Assembly (NCBI RefSeq): GCF_009208775.1
Contig: NZ_WFLM01000004.1
Location: 248,001-312,000, forward strand
Reading direction: 5' to 3'
DNA: 64,000 bases
Source: Silvanigrella paludirubra
GTDB taxonomy: Bacteria > Bdellovibrionota_B > Oligoflexia > Silvanigrellales > Silvanigrellaceae
Part shown: positions 1 through 9,677 of the stretch, piece by piece
How the letters are laid out: each line of letters starts with the position of its first letter
Position numbering within the stretch: position 1 is the first letter of the stretch
Notes under the pieces: generated by a model
Seen by the model: only the letters and a program-made list of their open reading frames with translations
Told to the model about the DNA's origin: nothing
Database searches by the model: none
Position numbers and translations under genes: made by a program

Positions 1-1
1 T

Positions 2-1804
2 AATGCTTCTGCAGATAATGAAATTTATATTAAGTCTGGGATTCTTGAAAAAGTTAAATCGGATTTACTTTCCGATTTATCTGTTGTTGGAAATTCTAGA
101 TTAAAAGTTTTTTTAAGAACATTACATTTTGGAAATGGTTTTGATAAACAAGAACAAATATTAACTGATGAAAAAGAACTACCCCCAAAAGAAAAAGAAT
201 TAAGATTAAATATTTTAAAAAATAATTTAATCAGATGGAATAAATCTGCTTCTCAAGCTCGTAAAGCTATAGACTCCTTAAATAAAATTGTTAGTGGTTC
301 TCCTATATCAGAAACAGATAGAGATTATTTTTCTTCATTTGCAAAAACAGAAGATGGAACCCTTGTTTTCCAATCTCAAAACCCTTGGCGTCCTGAGGTA
401 ACAATCAATATTGTTCCGCCTGTACGTGCAACCCTAATGAGTATTGATTCTTTATTAACTTATGTAAGAGCAAATCCAAGTAGTTTAAATATTTCAAATG
501 TATTATTAGACGGCGTTGTTCCTTTATCTATTTTAGATAATATAAACTCAGAAATTGCTAAAAAATGGAAAGAAGTTCAGTCAGCGCCACCGTTAGAAAG
601 ACTCTTTTGGAATGCAGATTTTAGATACTCTTTAGGTATGTATTATGCGGCAAATATGGTTAATGATATGGGTGTTCAAGAACCAATGAAATGGGTTCCA
701 TCGTTCTCTCTAGGTTCAAATGATGTTACTTTAGCGGATCTTGCTTTAATGTACCAAACATTTTTAACTGGAAAAACCTATCGTTATTTTAATATTGCAC
801 AACCAAATCAGTTGTTGTTAATTAAACGCATAGAAGATGCAAGTGGCAACTTACTATGGGAAGCAAAAGCAAAAGAGTATCAATTTTCAGATAATTTTTA
901 TTCCGCATCTATGCTTAATACTTTAAGGGGAACCGTTACTGGCGGGACTGCATATGTCTTAAATAAGAGTATTGTTTTAAGATCTAATGATGATGAAATT
1001 GATAAACAATTATTAGAATCACAAATAAAAGTTCCTGCTTTTGGTAAAACAGGAACAACAAATGAATATAAAAATGGTACCTACATTGGATTTTTACCTT
1101 ATCCAAATTCAAAAGGTGACATACTTTCGCCAGATAATGCTTATACAATTGCTTCTTATATTGGCTACGATAGTAATGAACCAATGGTCCGCAAAGGATA
1201 TCGTGTTTATGGTGGTGCTGCCATTCCTGCCTGGGAAGAAATTGCACTCGCTATTATAAAAGACCAAGATTTTGCAGAAAAATTAGATTGGAAATATTTA
1301 ATTAGTAAAAAAGCTCATAATATTCCATTTGATTATGGTTCTGGTTTATCACAGGTTGTTGTTCCTATAAACTCTTGGGTTTCTGTATCTTCTCAAGATC
1401 CAGAAGAAGACAATGATACCACTCAAGCAGATAATCCATATGCAAATGATTATTCAGATACAGGTCAAAGATTATTTAAAGTTTATTTACCAGGATCTAC
1501 TTCAGACGGTATTTTTGTTCCTAAAAGAAGAGTTTCATTTTATACCCCAATTCCACCTCCACAAGCACAGGTTGTAAGTCTTGGCGTAACAGAACAAACA
1601 GAAGGTAACGAAAAAAATCAGCAACAAAATGCTCCTGTAATTCCTGTTCCTTTATCCAGTATTTCAGGAAAAGCCGATACAAATAGCGATAAAAGTTCTT
1701 TAAATTCTGCTGATGATGAAGAATTACCAAAAGCTCGGGCAGGTGATAAAGGTTTAGGTGACGATCTTCCTCCACCGCCTCCTGTTTTAAAACTTAAGCC
1801 GTAG
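2..1804 (+). CDS. Class A penicillin-binding protein, C-terminal part (partial)
   Basis: The reading frame is open to the left edge of the window, so this is the 3' part of a longer gene; the first ATG at 437 is internal. The transpeptidase KTG box is visible as FGKTGTTNEYKNGTYIGF near position 1040, preceded by the SLGSNDVTLADLALMY segment typical of PBP1A-type proteins. These enzymes cross-link peptidoglycan in the periplasm. The catalytic SxxK lies upstream of the window. I could not place a clear SxN motif; the best-aligned stretch reads SLG. About 130 residues after the KTG region are low-complexity and end in a proline run (LPPPPPVLKLKP). The 3' end overlaps the convergent histidine kinase gene by 11 bp. 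Confidence 0.85.
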   Translation, partial: NASADNEIYIKSGILEKVKSDLLSDLSVVGNSRLKVFLRTLHFGNGFDKQEQILTDEKELPPKEKELRLNILKNNLIRWNKSASQARKAIDSLNKIVSGSPISETDRDYFSSFAKTEDGTLVFQSQNPWRPEVTINIVPPVRATLMSIDSLLTYVRANPSSLNISNVLLDGVVPLSILDNINSEIAKKWKEVQSAPPLERLFWNADFRYSLGMYYAANMVNDMGVQEPMKWVPSFSLGSNDVTLADLALMYQTFLTGKTYRYFNIAQPNQLLLIKRIEDASGNLLWEAKAKEYQFSDNFYSASMLNTLRGTVTGGTAYVLNKSIVLRSNDDEIDKQLLESQIKVPAFGKTGTTNEYKNGTYIGFLPYPNSKGDILSPDNAYTIASYIGYDSNEPMVRKGYRVYGGAAIPAWEEIALAIIKDQDFAEKLDWKYLISKKAHNIPFDYGSGLSQVVVPINSWVSVSSQDPEEDNDTTQADNPYANDYSDTGQRLFKVYLPGSTSDGIFVPKRRVSFYTPIPPPQAQVVSLGVTEQTEGNEKNQQQNAPVIPVPLSSISGKADTNSDKSSLNSADDEELPKARAGDKGLGDDLPPPPPVLKLKP

Positions 1805-4019
1805 ATTTTAATTTGTTCACTTTGTTTCCCCAGAACTCAAGCACTTGCTTGAGTTCTTTCATATCAATTGGTTTTCCTAAGTAACCTTCCATTCCTGCAT
1901 CTAAACAAACCTGTCCTTCGGCACCGCGTGCGTGTGCTGTCATCGCAATAATATGAGGGCGGCTCGCACTTTTTGGATATTTAATAACAATTCTTTTTGT
2001 AGCTTCTATGCCGTCTAAGTCTGGCATTTGTACGTCCATTAAAATAATATCATATTGATTTCGTGTTAAGGCTTCTAAAACTTCATTTCCATTTGCAACG
2101 ATATCGCAAAGGTAACCAAATTTTTTTAGCATGTTTGTAATTAATTTTTGATTCACTACATTATCTTCCGCAACAAGGATTCTTAAAGGATATAAGTCAG
2201 AAACTTTGGATTGATCTAGTTTTATACCAGCAATACTTCCTTTTTGTTTTGCTGTGGAAGTATCGATCAAAGCCTCTAAAATTTGAGATATACGAATTGG
2301 TTTATTTATTGCCGAAGCAAAACCTTTTGGTAAAAACTTTTCTTCTGAATAATAAATACTAGAGTTCTTTAATATGGCTAAAAAGATAATTGTTTGATCC
2401 ATATATTTTGATATTAAATCGGATCTTAATTTTTCATAATCAAAATCATCAATAGATATAATAACAAAGTTTGGTGGGACTTGAGATGGAATTTCGATTG
2501 CTTCTAAGTTGCTTGATGCCGTATATGCTTCTAGTCCCCATTTTTCTAATTTCAGCCTAATTGCTTCGAGTTGAATTGGATTTTTTTCAACAATAAAAGC
2601 AATTTTATTTTGCAAATGTAACATTTTAGGTTCATTTTCTTTATCTTTTTCAAAGCTTAATTTTTCTGCTTCCTCAAAATCGACAGCAACAGTAAAAGTA
2701 AATGTAGAGCCTTTTCCAGATTCGCTTTTAACTCCTATAACACCACCCATTAATTCGGTAAGTCGTTTTGCAATGCTCAATCCCAAACCTGTTCCACCAT
2801 ATTTTCGAGTTGATGAGTCATCAATTTGTGAAAATGATTTAAATAGTTTATTAATATCTTTTCTTGATATACCTCTACCAGTATCAATAATTTCAAATCT
2901 AATTAAAAACTTTCCTTTATCTTTTTTTTCATTGCTGACTTTTACTAAAGCATGACCTTTATTTGTAAATTTGATGGCATTGTCTACTAAATGAGTTAGT
3001 ACTTGCTGAACTCGAGTATAATCACTTACAATTATTTTTGGAACATCATAGTCAATAAAATAAATTAAATCTGTTTCTTGTGCAGCAGCAGCAGGGGCAA
3101 GTAATTCAAATACATTTTCAATACAAGAATTTATTTCAAAGGGAATATGTTCTAACTCTAGTTTATTAGCCTCAATTTTTGAATAGTCTAAAATTTCATT
3201 AATAATAACAAGTAAATTATTACCGCATATTCTTAAAGTTTCAAGATAATTTCTTTGTTCTTGATTTAATTTTGTACCTATTAAAAGAGTTGCAGATCCT
3301 AAAATACCATTAAGAGGCGTTCTTAATTCATGGCTCATATTGGCTAAAAATTCGCCTTTCATTCTTGTCGATTCTTTTGCTTTTTCTGCAAACTGTAAAA
3401 TTTCAATATTTCTTTTTTCCATGTCATCTTGAAGTTTTCCAAGCCTTAAATATTCTTGTAAAGAAACAGAAATAGCATGAGAAAAAGCAATTAAATCTAT
3501 GTAAAACAAAGTAAAAACTTCTATGAATTTTCCTGCATTGTTAGGAATAAAATAATTGTATATTGATAAAATTAAATAAGGAATTGTTATATAGTATATA
3601 CCTGTAATCCAAGGCTCCATTCTATTTACTTTCATTTTATATTTATATTTATATACAATTATGTACATATAAAAAAATAATAGAGGAATTTTTTGAATAA
3701 ATGGAACGATTTTAGTTAATGTAGGATCGTTTATAAGAAGGATTGATAATTCGAGCCAGGATAAAACAGCATAAACCGCCACAATTTTTGAATAAAGTGA
3801 ATATTGATTTATTCCACTAATATAAACTAATTTAAATAATAAAAATGTTGCTGTAATAATCCATGCAGATATACAATAAAATGTTAGTAATAGTTTTTGA
3901 TCTAAAATATTTTTATTATAATATAATATTAAAATAGATAAAATTAGAAGAACGGAAAGTGATTTTTTACTTACCAGGAAAAAAGGGAATCTCCAATAAA
4001 TATTTCTAATTTGTATCAT
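1794..4019 (-). CDS. Hybrid sensor histidine kinase with membrane-embedded N terminus
   Basis: A 741-residue hybrid kinase. Residues 1-185 hold about six hydrophobic segments and no obvious periplasmic domain. They are followed by a HisKA domain with H230 in NMSHELRTPLNG, an HATPase domain (N box around 344-351, DTGRGIS at 379, GGTGLGLS at 408), a degenerate receiver-like segment (about 470-590), and a canonical C-terminal receiver (about 611-730) with D662 in LMDVQMP and K716 in GKPID. It would autophosphorylate and pass phosphate to its own receiver or to a separate Hpt protein such as the one at 9291-9674. ATG start with AAGGTG eight bases upstream. The next gene upstream on this strand is another hybrid kinase of the same design, 31 bp away, so the two are probably co-transcribed. 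Confidence 0.93.
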   Translation of the reverse strand: MIQIRNIYWRFPFFLVSKKSLSVLLILSILILYYNKNILDQKLLLTFYCISAWIITATFLLFKLVYISGINQYSLYSKIVAVYAVLSWLELSILLINDPTLTKIVPFIQKIPLLFFYMYIIVYKYKYKMKVNRMEPWITGIYYITIPYLILSIYNYFIPNNAGKFIEVFTLFYIDLIAFSHAISVSLQEYLRLGKLQDDMEKRNIEILQFAEKAKESTRMKGEFLANMSHELRTPLNGILGSATLLIGTKLNQEQRNYLETLRICGNNLLVIINEILDYSKIEANKLELEHIPFEINSCIENVFELLAPAAAAQETDLIYFIDYDVPKIIVSDYTRVQQVLTHLVDNAIKFTNKGHALVKVSNEKKDKGKFLIRFEIIDTGRGISRKDINKLFKSFSQIDDSSTRKYGGTGLGLSIAKRLTELMGGVIGVKSESGKGSTFTFTVAVDFEEAEKLSFEKDKENEPKMLHLQNKIAFIVEKNPIQLEAIRLKLEKWGLEAYTASSNLEAIEIPSQVPPNFVIISIDDFDYEKLRSDLISKYMDQTIIFLAILKNSSIYYSEEKFLPKGFASAINKPIRISQILEALIDTSTAKQKGSIAGIKLDQSKVSDLYPLRILVAEDNVVNQKLITNMLKKFGYLCDIVANGNEVLEALTRNQYDIILMDVQMPDLDGIEATKRIVIKYPKSASRPHIIAMTAHARGAEGQVCLDAGMEGYLGKPIDMKELKQVLEFWGNKVNKLKSTA

Positions 4020-4050
4020 CTTAATTCACCTTATGTAATAACATAATGCA

Positions 4051-6966
4051 TTACTTTATATTTCCCCATTTTTTTAAATTTTCTTCCAATATTTTAATTT
4101 GTATTGGTTTTGTCATATAATCATCCATTCCTGCTCCAAGGCATCTTTCTTTATCTCCTGTCATGGCGTTTGCTGTTAAGGCAATAATGATTGGCTTGGG
4201 ATTTATGGTATCGCTTGATTTTATTTTTCTACTGGCATCAAGTCCATCCATAACGGGCATTTGAAGATCCATAATAATAATGTCATATTTTTCTTTTAAG
4301 CAAGCTTCATAAGCAAGAAGTCCATTTTCAACTAAGGTAGCACTGTACCCTAATTTTTTTAAAATACTTATGATTAGTTTTTGATTTACAGCATTGTCTT
4401 CTGCGACAAGTATTTTTAGAGTTTGTGGTGTTTTTTCACTATTCATTGGAAGGACTCCTGTATTTGGAGTTGTAATTTGGTTTGATATTTCTTTTTTACT
4501 TGTATCATTTTCATTTTTTGATTCTGCTAAATTATCTAAATTAATCCACTGAGCAATTTTTTCTGATAATAATTGAAATTGAATAGGCTTAGAAATATAA
4601 TCATCCATTCCAGCATCAATACATCTTTCTTTATCACCTGGCATGGCATTTGCTGTTACGGCAATAATTTTAGGGCGAGTTCTTTTGCGGGCATTAATAA
4701 TTATATTTTTAGTAGCGTTAATGCCGTCCATTTCTGGCATTTGGAGATCCATTAAAATAAGGTCATATTTTTCTTTTTCTTCTTCTTCAACTGCAAGTCT
4801 TCCATTTTCTACTAATTTAGGAGTAAATCCCATTTTGGTCAAAACACTTTTAATTAATTTTTGATTTACAGGATTATCTTCAGCAACAAGAATTTTTAAA
4901 CTTTTGATTTTATCTAAAGGTAAATTTTTATTAAATGCGTTAATTGTTGGAATTTCAGTTTGAGTTTGTATTGTTAAAGGAATATCTTTTGGAGCTTCTT
5001 TTCTATTTATAATTTTTGCAATTGTTTTTGCTAATGTTTCTGTTTTAAGTGGTTTTGTAATTGTTTCATTTGCAATTTGATGTAAATCGGGAGTAGCATT
5101 TTTTCCTAAAGAGATAAGAGCAATGGAAGGAATTCTTCCTGTAGGGTTTATTTGATTCGCTTTTAAAAACATGACCGCTTTTTTGCTTTCACTTACAATA
5201 TCTACAATTAATACTCTAAATTCCTCAATTCCAATAATGCTTTGTGCTTCTTCAAATTTAGAAACAATTTTTGCACCCATTTTCCATTGTTTAAATCTTC
5301 TTCCTAAAATATACCGCATAGTTGGGTTTTCAGAAATGACAAGGCATTTTAAACCACTTAAATTAGAAATATTATAGCTCGGTGGTGAAAACTCAGACGG
5401 AATTTCGCTTTTTAGAGTAAATAAAAATCGGGTTCCTTTTCCTACAATACTTTCAACCCAAATTTTTCCTTTCATAAGTTCAATTAATTGAGCAGAAATA
5501 GCAAGACCAAGACCAGTGCCACCAAATTTTCTAGAAATTGAAGCGTCTGTTTGTGAATAGGCTTTAAATAATTTTTTAATTTTATTTGCAGGAATTCCAA
5601 TACCCGTATCTTTTACTTCAAATAAAAGTTCAACATGTTTTTCATCTAATTGATCTATTTGTGTTACGCCAATAAAAACTTCACCTTTTTCAGTAAATTT
5701 TAGCGCATTATTACATAAGTTTAGTAAAATTTGTCCAATTCTTTTGTGATCACCAATAATTTCTTGGGGGACAGATGGTTCAATAAAATAAGTTAAATCT
5801 AAACCCTTTTCAAAACTTTTTGGGCTTACAACGTCAATGACACTTTCGACAAGTTCAGAAACATCAATTTTTTCTTTACTTAAAATAATATGTCCAGAGA
5901 TTAAATTTGGTAAATCGAGTACTTCATTAATTAACTTCATTAAATTGTTGCTGCTAATTGTTATCATGCTTAATAATCGTTTTTGTTCTTCATTGATATT
6001 AGTGTCATTCAAAAGTTCAGCATGGCCAATAATTCCATTAACTGGAGTTCTAATTTCATGACTCATTGTGGCTAAAAAATTCTCTTTTGCAATTTCAGAT
6101 TTTTGTGCTTCTATATGCATTAAACTCAATTCACCCATTTTTCTAGCAAGGGTAATTGAGAATTCATGGATTTTATTAAATTCTGTTGTTAATTTTATAT
6201 GGTTTCTAAGTGATAATGTACTCAATACTAGCATAAGAGCTAATTCATTTAATAAATGGCTTTGAATTTTAATAGGGCTTATTGCAATTCCTAATGAATA
6301 ACAAGAACAAAAAATAGCGATAAATAGAGTCAAATAAATAAGTTCGTTTTTCTCGTTTTTCTGAGGCATATTTTCAACAGATGTTATTAAAGATGCTATG
6401 GGTGCTATTTGAATAATACCTAATAAAATAATTAAGTTTAAATTAAGTAAATTAATTAAAGGGATAGATAAAAGTGATATAAAAATTAGATAAACTATAG
6501 GATTTGTTTTGTTTCTTACAAAATATTCCATTCTATTATTTTTGCTAATAGAATAAATAATAGATATATTTAAAGATACCGCATACCAAATAAATATATT
6601 AATAATTGAAATTATTTTATCTTTTTCTTGGAATGTTATAACATTATTATCCATAAAAACAATTGTAATTAAAGATAGTATAATAAATGATTGAGAAAAA
6701 TAATGTATTTTAGAATAAGGTCTTTTTGAAAATTTTCTTCTAAATGAGAAAAAAGAAATTAAGGAAAAAGAGAATAGCATATTTCCAATAAAAATAATAT
6801 TTTCGAAAGATTTAAAAATACTTTCAGAAGTATAATAGTTTGCAAAATAACCTAAGAATAAGGCACAAAGAATTGTGCCCATGGTAAAGAGCCTTCTTTT
6901 TCCTATATTTAGACTTTGGATTTTTTCTTCCAAATAACAAAACATAATTTTAAATGTCCTATTCAA
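4051..6966 (-). CDS. Hybrid sensor histidine kinase with tandem C-terminal receivers
   Basis: A 971-residue hybrid kinase. Hydrophobic segments fill residues 30-255. HisKA has H303 (TMSHEIRTPVNG), followed by HATPase (N box about 415-424, DTGIGIP 453, GGTGLGLA 482), a degenerate receiver-like segment (540-655), and two intact receivers (689-805 and 849-965) with D740 and D900, both in MDLQMP. The two receivers are nearly the same (KILVAEDN-VNQKLI, TANAM-GDKERC, AGMDDY--KPIQ), pointing to an internal duplication. The assigned start is TTG at 6966 with GGGG five bases upstream. An ATG seven codons in (6945) with AGGA eleven bases upstream is an alternative. It lies upstream of a similar kinase and is probably in one transcript with it. 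Confidence 0.92.
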   Translation of the reverse strand: MNRTFKIMFCYLEEKIQSLNIGKRRLFTMGTILCALFLGYFANYYTSESIFKSFENIIFIGNMLFSFSLISFFSFRRKFSKRPYSKIHYFSQSFIILSLITIVFMDNNVITFQEKDKIISIINIFIWYAVSLNISIIYSISKNNRMEYFVRNKTNPIVYLIFISLLSIPLINLLNLNLIILLGIIQIAPIASLITSVENMPQKNEKNELIYLTLFIAIFCSCYSLGIAISPIKIQSHLLNELALMLVLSTLSLRNHIKLTTEFNKIHEFSITLARKMGELSLMHIEAQKSEIAKENFLATMSHEIRTPVNGIIGHAELLNDTNINEEQKRLLSMITISSNNLMKLINEVLDLPNLISGHIILSKEKIDVSELVESVIDVVSPKSFEKGLDLTYFIEPSVPQEIIGDHKRIGQILLNLCNNALKFTEKGEVFIGVTQIDQLDEKHVELLFEVKDTGIGIPANKIKKLFKAYSQTDASISRKFGGTGLGLAISAQLIELMKGKIWVESIVGKGTRFLFTLKSEIPSEFSPPSYNISNLSGLKCLVISENPTMRYILGRRFKQWKMGAKIVSKFEEAQSIIGIEEFRVLIVDIVSESKKAVMFLKANQINPTGRIPSIALISLGKNATPDLHQIANETITKPLKTETLAKTIAKIINRKEAPKDIPLTIQTQTEIPTINAFNKNLPLDKIKSLKILVAEDNPVNQKLIKSVLTKMGFTPKLVENGRLAVEEEEKEKYDLILMDLQMPEMDGINATKNIIINARKRTRPKIIAVTANAMPGDKERCIDAGMDDYISKPIQFQLLSEKIAQWINLDNLAESKNENDTSKKEISNQITTPNTGVLPMNSEKTPQTLKILVAEDNAVNQKLIISILKKLGYSATLVENGLLAYEACLKEKYDIIIMDLQMPVMDGLDASRKIKSSDTINPKPIIIALTANAMTGDKERCLGAGMDDYMTKPIQIKILEENLKKWGNIK

Positions 6967-7066
6967 ATTTTCCCCATTTTTTATCGGATAAACTCAAATA
7001 ATCTTTTTGTTTTAAGAAAACGAAATAAAAATGACACATTAAAACTTGTTATTAAATGTTGATATT

Positions 7067-7095
7067 TTGACTCTAAGTTACATCTTAAGGATAAT
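7067..7095 (+). promoter_or_regulatory. Likely sigma-70 promoter for the gene at 7141
   Basis: TTGACT (7067-7072), a 17-bp spacer and GATAAT (7090-7095) match five of six bases in each hexamer. Transcription would begin near 7102, leaving a leader of about 40 nt before the GGAGG-TTG start. It sits in the gap between divergent genes. Confidence 0.55.
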
Positions 7096-7140
7096 TTTCC
7101 GATTTTTATTTAGAAATTCATTTTATTTCTCGGAGGAATT

Positions 7141-7821
7141 TTGTCAAAAATTGTCTATAAATTTATCTTTGAAGATAAACGTGAGTCTATTTTTACGGTA
7201 GATATAGACAGAATTGGTTCTATTATTGAAAATAAAGAAAATAATGATGTTGAATGGACAAACTTAGAGTTTAATAAATGTACAAACTGTCCTTTGAAAT
7301 TAGATGAACATAAAAAATGCCCACCTGCTTTAGATGTTCAGTTAGCTATGCGAGAGTTTCATTCTGTTTTATCTACAGAGAAAATTCAAACTTATGTGGA
7401 ATCAGAAAATCGGACATATTATAAGGAATGCGATGCACAAACCGCTTTAAAAGCTCTTATTGGTCTTATTATGGCAACCAGTTCTTGTCCAATTCTAAAA
7501 GATTTAAAAGGAATGGCATATTATCATTTGCCTTTTGCTTCTATGGAAGAAACTGTTTTTAGAACTGTTTCTTCTTATTTATTAAAACAATATTTTAAAG
7601 TAAAAGAAGGGGAAGTACCTGATTGGACTTTAGAAAATTTGCCTAATTATTTTGATCAAATTCAAATTGTAAATGTTTGTTTTTTTGAAAGAATCAAAGT
7701 AGCCAGTAAAGCGGATGCAAATTTAAATGCCATAGTATCTTTTTCTTCACAATCTCAATTGCTTTCTTTAGCAATAGAAGAGTATTTAGATGTTTTGAAA
7801 AGTCAGTTTGTGACTTTCTAG
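7141..7821 (+). CDS. DUF6901-like conserved hypothetical protein, cysteine-rich N-terminal half
   Basis: A 226-residue soluble protein that starts at TTG with a strong GGAGGAATT ribosome site directly upstream. Residues 46-65 hold a Cys cluster, CTNCPLKLDEHKKCPPALD, and a second conserved-looking stretch is SSCPILKDLKGMAYYHLPFAS. This pattern (CxxCP--LD, then a TSxCPxL and HLPFAS block) matches a family of about 220-residue bacterial proteins of unknown function that I recall as DUF6901; the name is from memory. The Cys positions could bind metal. It is transcribed away from the hybrid kinases and followed 28 bp later by a PAP2 phosphatase gene. Confidence 0.8.
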   Translation: MSKIVYKFIFEDKRESIFTVDIDRIGSIIENKENNDVEWTNLEFNKCTNCPLKLDEHKKCPPALDVQLAMREFHSVLSTEKIQTYVESENRTYYKECDAQTALKALIGLIMATSSCPILKDLKGMAYYHLPFASMEETVFRTVSSYLLKQYFKVKEGEVPDWTLENLPNYFDQIQIVNVCFFERIKVASKADANLNAIVSFSSQSQLLSLAIEEYLDVLKSQFVTF

Positions 7822-7849
7822 AATTTTTTATCGAGATTGGAAATTTGAA

Positions 7850-8506
7850 ATGAAAAAAGAAATAATAAGGTTCTATATTATAAACCTTTTTTTTATTCTA
7901 TTTATTGTTTTTTCTATTAATTTTTTAGATAAAAAAATTGTTTATTTAATGAATGATATTAATGCACATTCAAATCAATTTCATTTTATTCTATTTTATA
8001 AAATTCCTAAATGGATAACTTATATTCCATATATTTTATTTGGTTTATCTCCTTTAATGATTGTTTTTGTAGCATTTAATTTATGGTTTAAAAACGCAAT
8101 TAAAAAAATCCATATTGCTTTGTTTTTATTATCAATAACCTTAAATATTGCACTAGGGATGAAAGTTATATTTAAATTTATTTTTAGTCGTAATAATGTA
8201 TTTTATTTTTTAAAAACAAATAATGATAATTTTAAATGGTTTCAAGACTTTCATTCTTTATCAGCTTTTCCATCTGGTCATACTATAATAGTAGTTTCTG
8301 CTTCGTCTCTATTCTATTTAATTTACCCTAAATATAAAATAATTTATTTTACTGCTTCTTTTTTAACTGTTCTTTCCTTAATTTTATTAAAATATCATTT
8401 TTTAAGTGATATTTTATTTTCTATTTATTTGGGTACACTTATAAGTTTTTTTGTATATTTTTCATTTAAATATTTCGCAAAAAAAGAATATACTCAAAAT
8501 ATTTAA
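7850..8506 (+). CDS. PAP2-superfamily membrane phosphatase, partly degenerate motifs
   Basis: A 218-residue membrane protein with about six hydrophobic segments. The PAP2 signature is recognisable: motif 2 is SAFPSGHT, and motif 3 ends in YHFLSD (His and Asp spaced as HxxxD). Motif 1 appears as KVIFKFIFSRNN, so the usual RP is RN. In motif 3 the expected SR is SL (SLILLKYH), so the phosphate-binding Arg seems to be missing. Members remove phosphate from lipid phosphates such as undecaprenyl pyrophosphate, phosphatidate or lipid A. Which substrate applies here cannot be told. It follows the gene at 7141 in the same direction and converges on the response regulator at 8509. Confidence 0.75.
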   Translation: MKKEIIRFYIINLFFILFIVFSINFLDKKIVYLMNDINAHSNQFHFILFYKIPKWITYIPYILFGLSPLMIVFVAFNLWFKNAIKKIHIALFLLSITLNIALGMKVIFKFIFSRNNVFYFLKTNNDNFKWFQDFHSLSAFPSGHTIIVVSASSLFYLIYPKYKIIYFTASFLTVLSLILLKYHFLSDILFSIYLGTLISFFVYFSFKYFAKKEYTQNI

Positions 8507-8508
8507 TT

Positions 8509-9279
8509 TCAAGTGTGTTGAGTATTTACAATATAAAGATCAGCTTCGGGAGTGCATTTTAAAACTTTTACACTTAATTCTCCCGTTTTCTTTAGTGCTG
8601 CTGCTGCCTTTTGACAATCAATGGAAAGTTGAGCCCCTTCTTTAAATTGAAACTTAGCAGAAAAAGTAATTCCTGATTGTGTTAACTTAATTATTTTGAT
8701 GTCTAGTTCAATAGGCATATTTGTTATTTTTGCAGCTAAGTCTAATTTTGATTCTGCAGGAGCAGCTGGTTTTGGTGCTGGTTGTGCAGGAGTCGGTGCT
8801 GCAGGTTTTGCTGCCGCTGGGGTTGGTGCACTTACTGGAGGAGGCGCAATTGGTGCTTGTGTCTGTGAGGCTACAGGAGATGCTATCGGTGGTTTTGTAG
8901 GAGGAATGCTACCATCAAGTAACTTTTTAAGTTTTGTTTTTAGAACCTGAATTTCTACCGTTTTATGTATGAGATCATCGGGTTTTAATTCGTCAATTTT
9001 AGCCTGATCTAATTCCCCTTTTTTTCCAGTTAAAAAGACAACTTTAATATCTTGTTTTTGTTTTAATTTATTTATAAATTCGAGTGTTTGATAGCCATCA
9101 AAGTTTGGCATTAAGACATCTAAAATCACAAGGTCAATCATGTGGTCATTTAAAATTTTTAAAGCATCTATTCCACTTTTTGCTTCAAAGTGAGCAAATC
9201 CTAAAGAATTGATAATTCCTTTTAAAAAAATTCTTGTTTCGGCAGCATCATCAACAATTAATATAGATTTGGTAGCCAC
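8509..9279 (-). CDS. Response regulator: receiver, Pro/Ala linker, small C-terminal domain
   Basis: A 256-residue protein starting at GTG with AGAGGT upstream. Residues 1-120 are a receiver domain with the acidic pair in IVDDAAE, D54 in VILDVLMP and K106. A low-complexity Pro/Ala linker (about 125-176) leads to a domain of about 75 residues (MPIELDIKIIKLTQSGITFS). Its size and beta-rich look suggest a PilZ-like fold, but the RxxxR and D/NxSxxG signatures of PilZ are absent, so that name is only a guess. It is the last gene of a minus-strand signalling run, 11 bp after the Hpt gene, and is a natural phosphate acceptor for it. Confidence 0.85.
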   Translation of the reverse strand: MATKSILIVDDAAETRIFLKGIINSLGFAHFEAKSGIDALKILNDHMIDLVILDVLMPNFDGYQTLEFINKLKQKQDIKVVFLTGKKGELDQAKIDELKPDDLIHKTVEIQVLKTKLKKLLDGSIPPTKPPIASPVASQTQAPIAPPPVSAPTPAAAKPAAPTPAQPAPKPAAPAESKLDLAAKITNMPIELDIKIIKLTQSGITFSAKFQFKEGAQLSIDCQKAAAALKKTGELSVKVLKCTPEADLYIVNTQHT

Positions 9280-9290
9280 ATTGACCTCTG

Positions 9291-9674
9291 TTAAGAAGCT
9301 TCTAGTTCTTTAATTTTATTTTTTAAAACTTCAGGAACTTTTTTACATGTTGAATCTATTCTATTGAAAATATCTTGGGCTCCATCTAGCTTTTTTGAAA
9401 ATCCGATGTCTTCTAATAATTGGCAATCTTCAGATAAAGAAACCAAACCAATTAGTCTAGAGCTTGATTTTAATGTATGAGCGGATCGCTCTATGATAGC
9501 AGCGTCACTATTTTGCATTGCAAGAGTTAATTCTTTAATTCGTTCTTGTAAGTTATCTAAATAAACAGACATTAATTGAACAATTAAGAGTCTATTTGAG
9601 AACTCTTCATCTCCATTGCCCAATTCTTTCATACTATTTATTATTTCTTCATCTAAAAGTGATGTTGTACTCAT
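9291..9674 (-). CDS. Hpt-domain phosphotransfer protein
   Basis: A 127-residue, all-helical protein with the Hpt motif AHTLKSSSRLIGL; H66 is the expected phosphoacceptor. Hpt proteins shuttle phosphate between receivers of hybrid kinases and final response regulators in the cytoplasm. It lies 3 bp after the REC-TPR gene and 11 bp before a receiver protein, so a relay within the operon is the simplest reading. It could also serve the hybrid kinases at 1794-6966, which have receivers but no Hpt domain of their own. Confidence 0.9.
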   Translation of the reverse strand: MSTTSLLDEEIINSMKELGNGDEEFSNRLLIVQLMSVYLDNLQERIKELTLAMQNSDAAIIERSAHTLKSSSRLIGLVSLSEDCQLLEDIGFSKKLDGAQDIFNRIDSTCKKVPEVLKNKIKELEAS

Positions 9675-9677
9675 ATA

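Noticed and set aside
8490..8525. 8-bp inverted repeat between the convergent PAP2 and response-regulator genes
   Set aside because: Short, large loop, no T-run on either strand.
8696..8950. Gly/Ala-rich ORF on the plus strand
   Set aside because: It is the antisense shadow of the Pro/Ala linker of the response regulator at 8509-9279.
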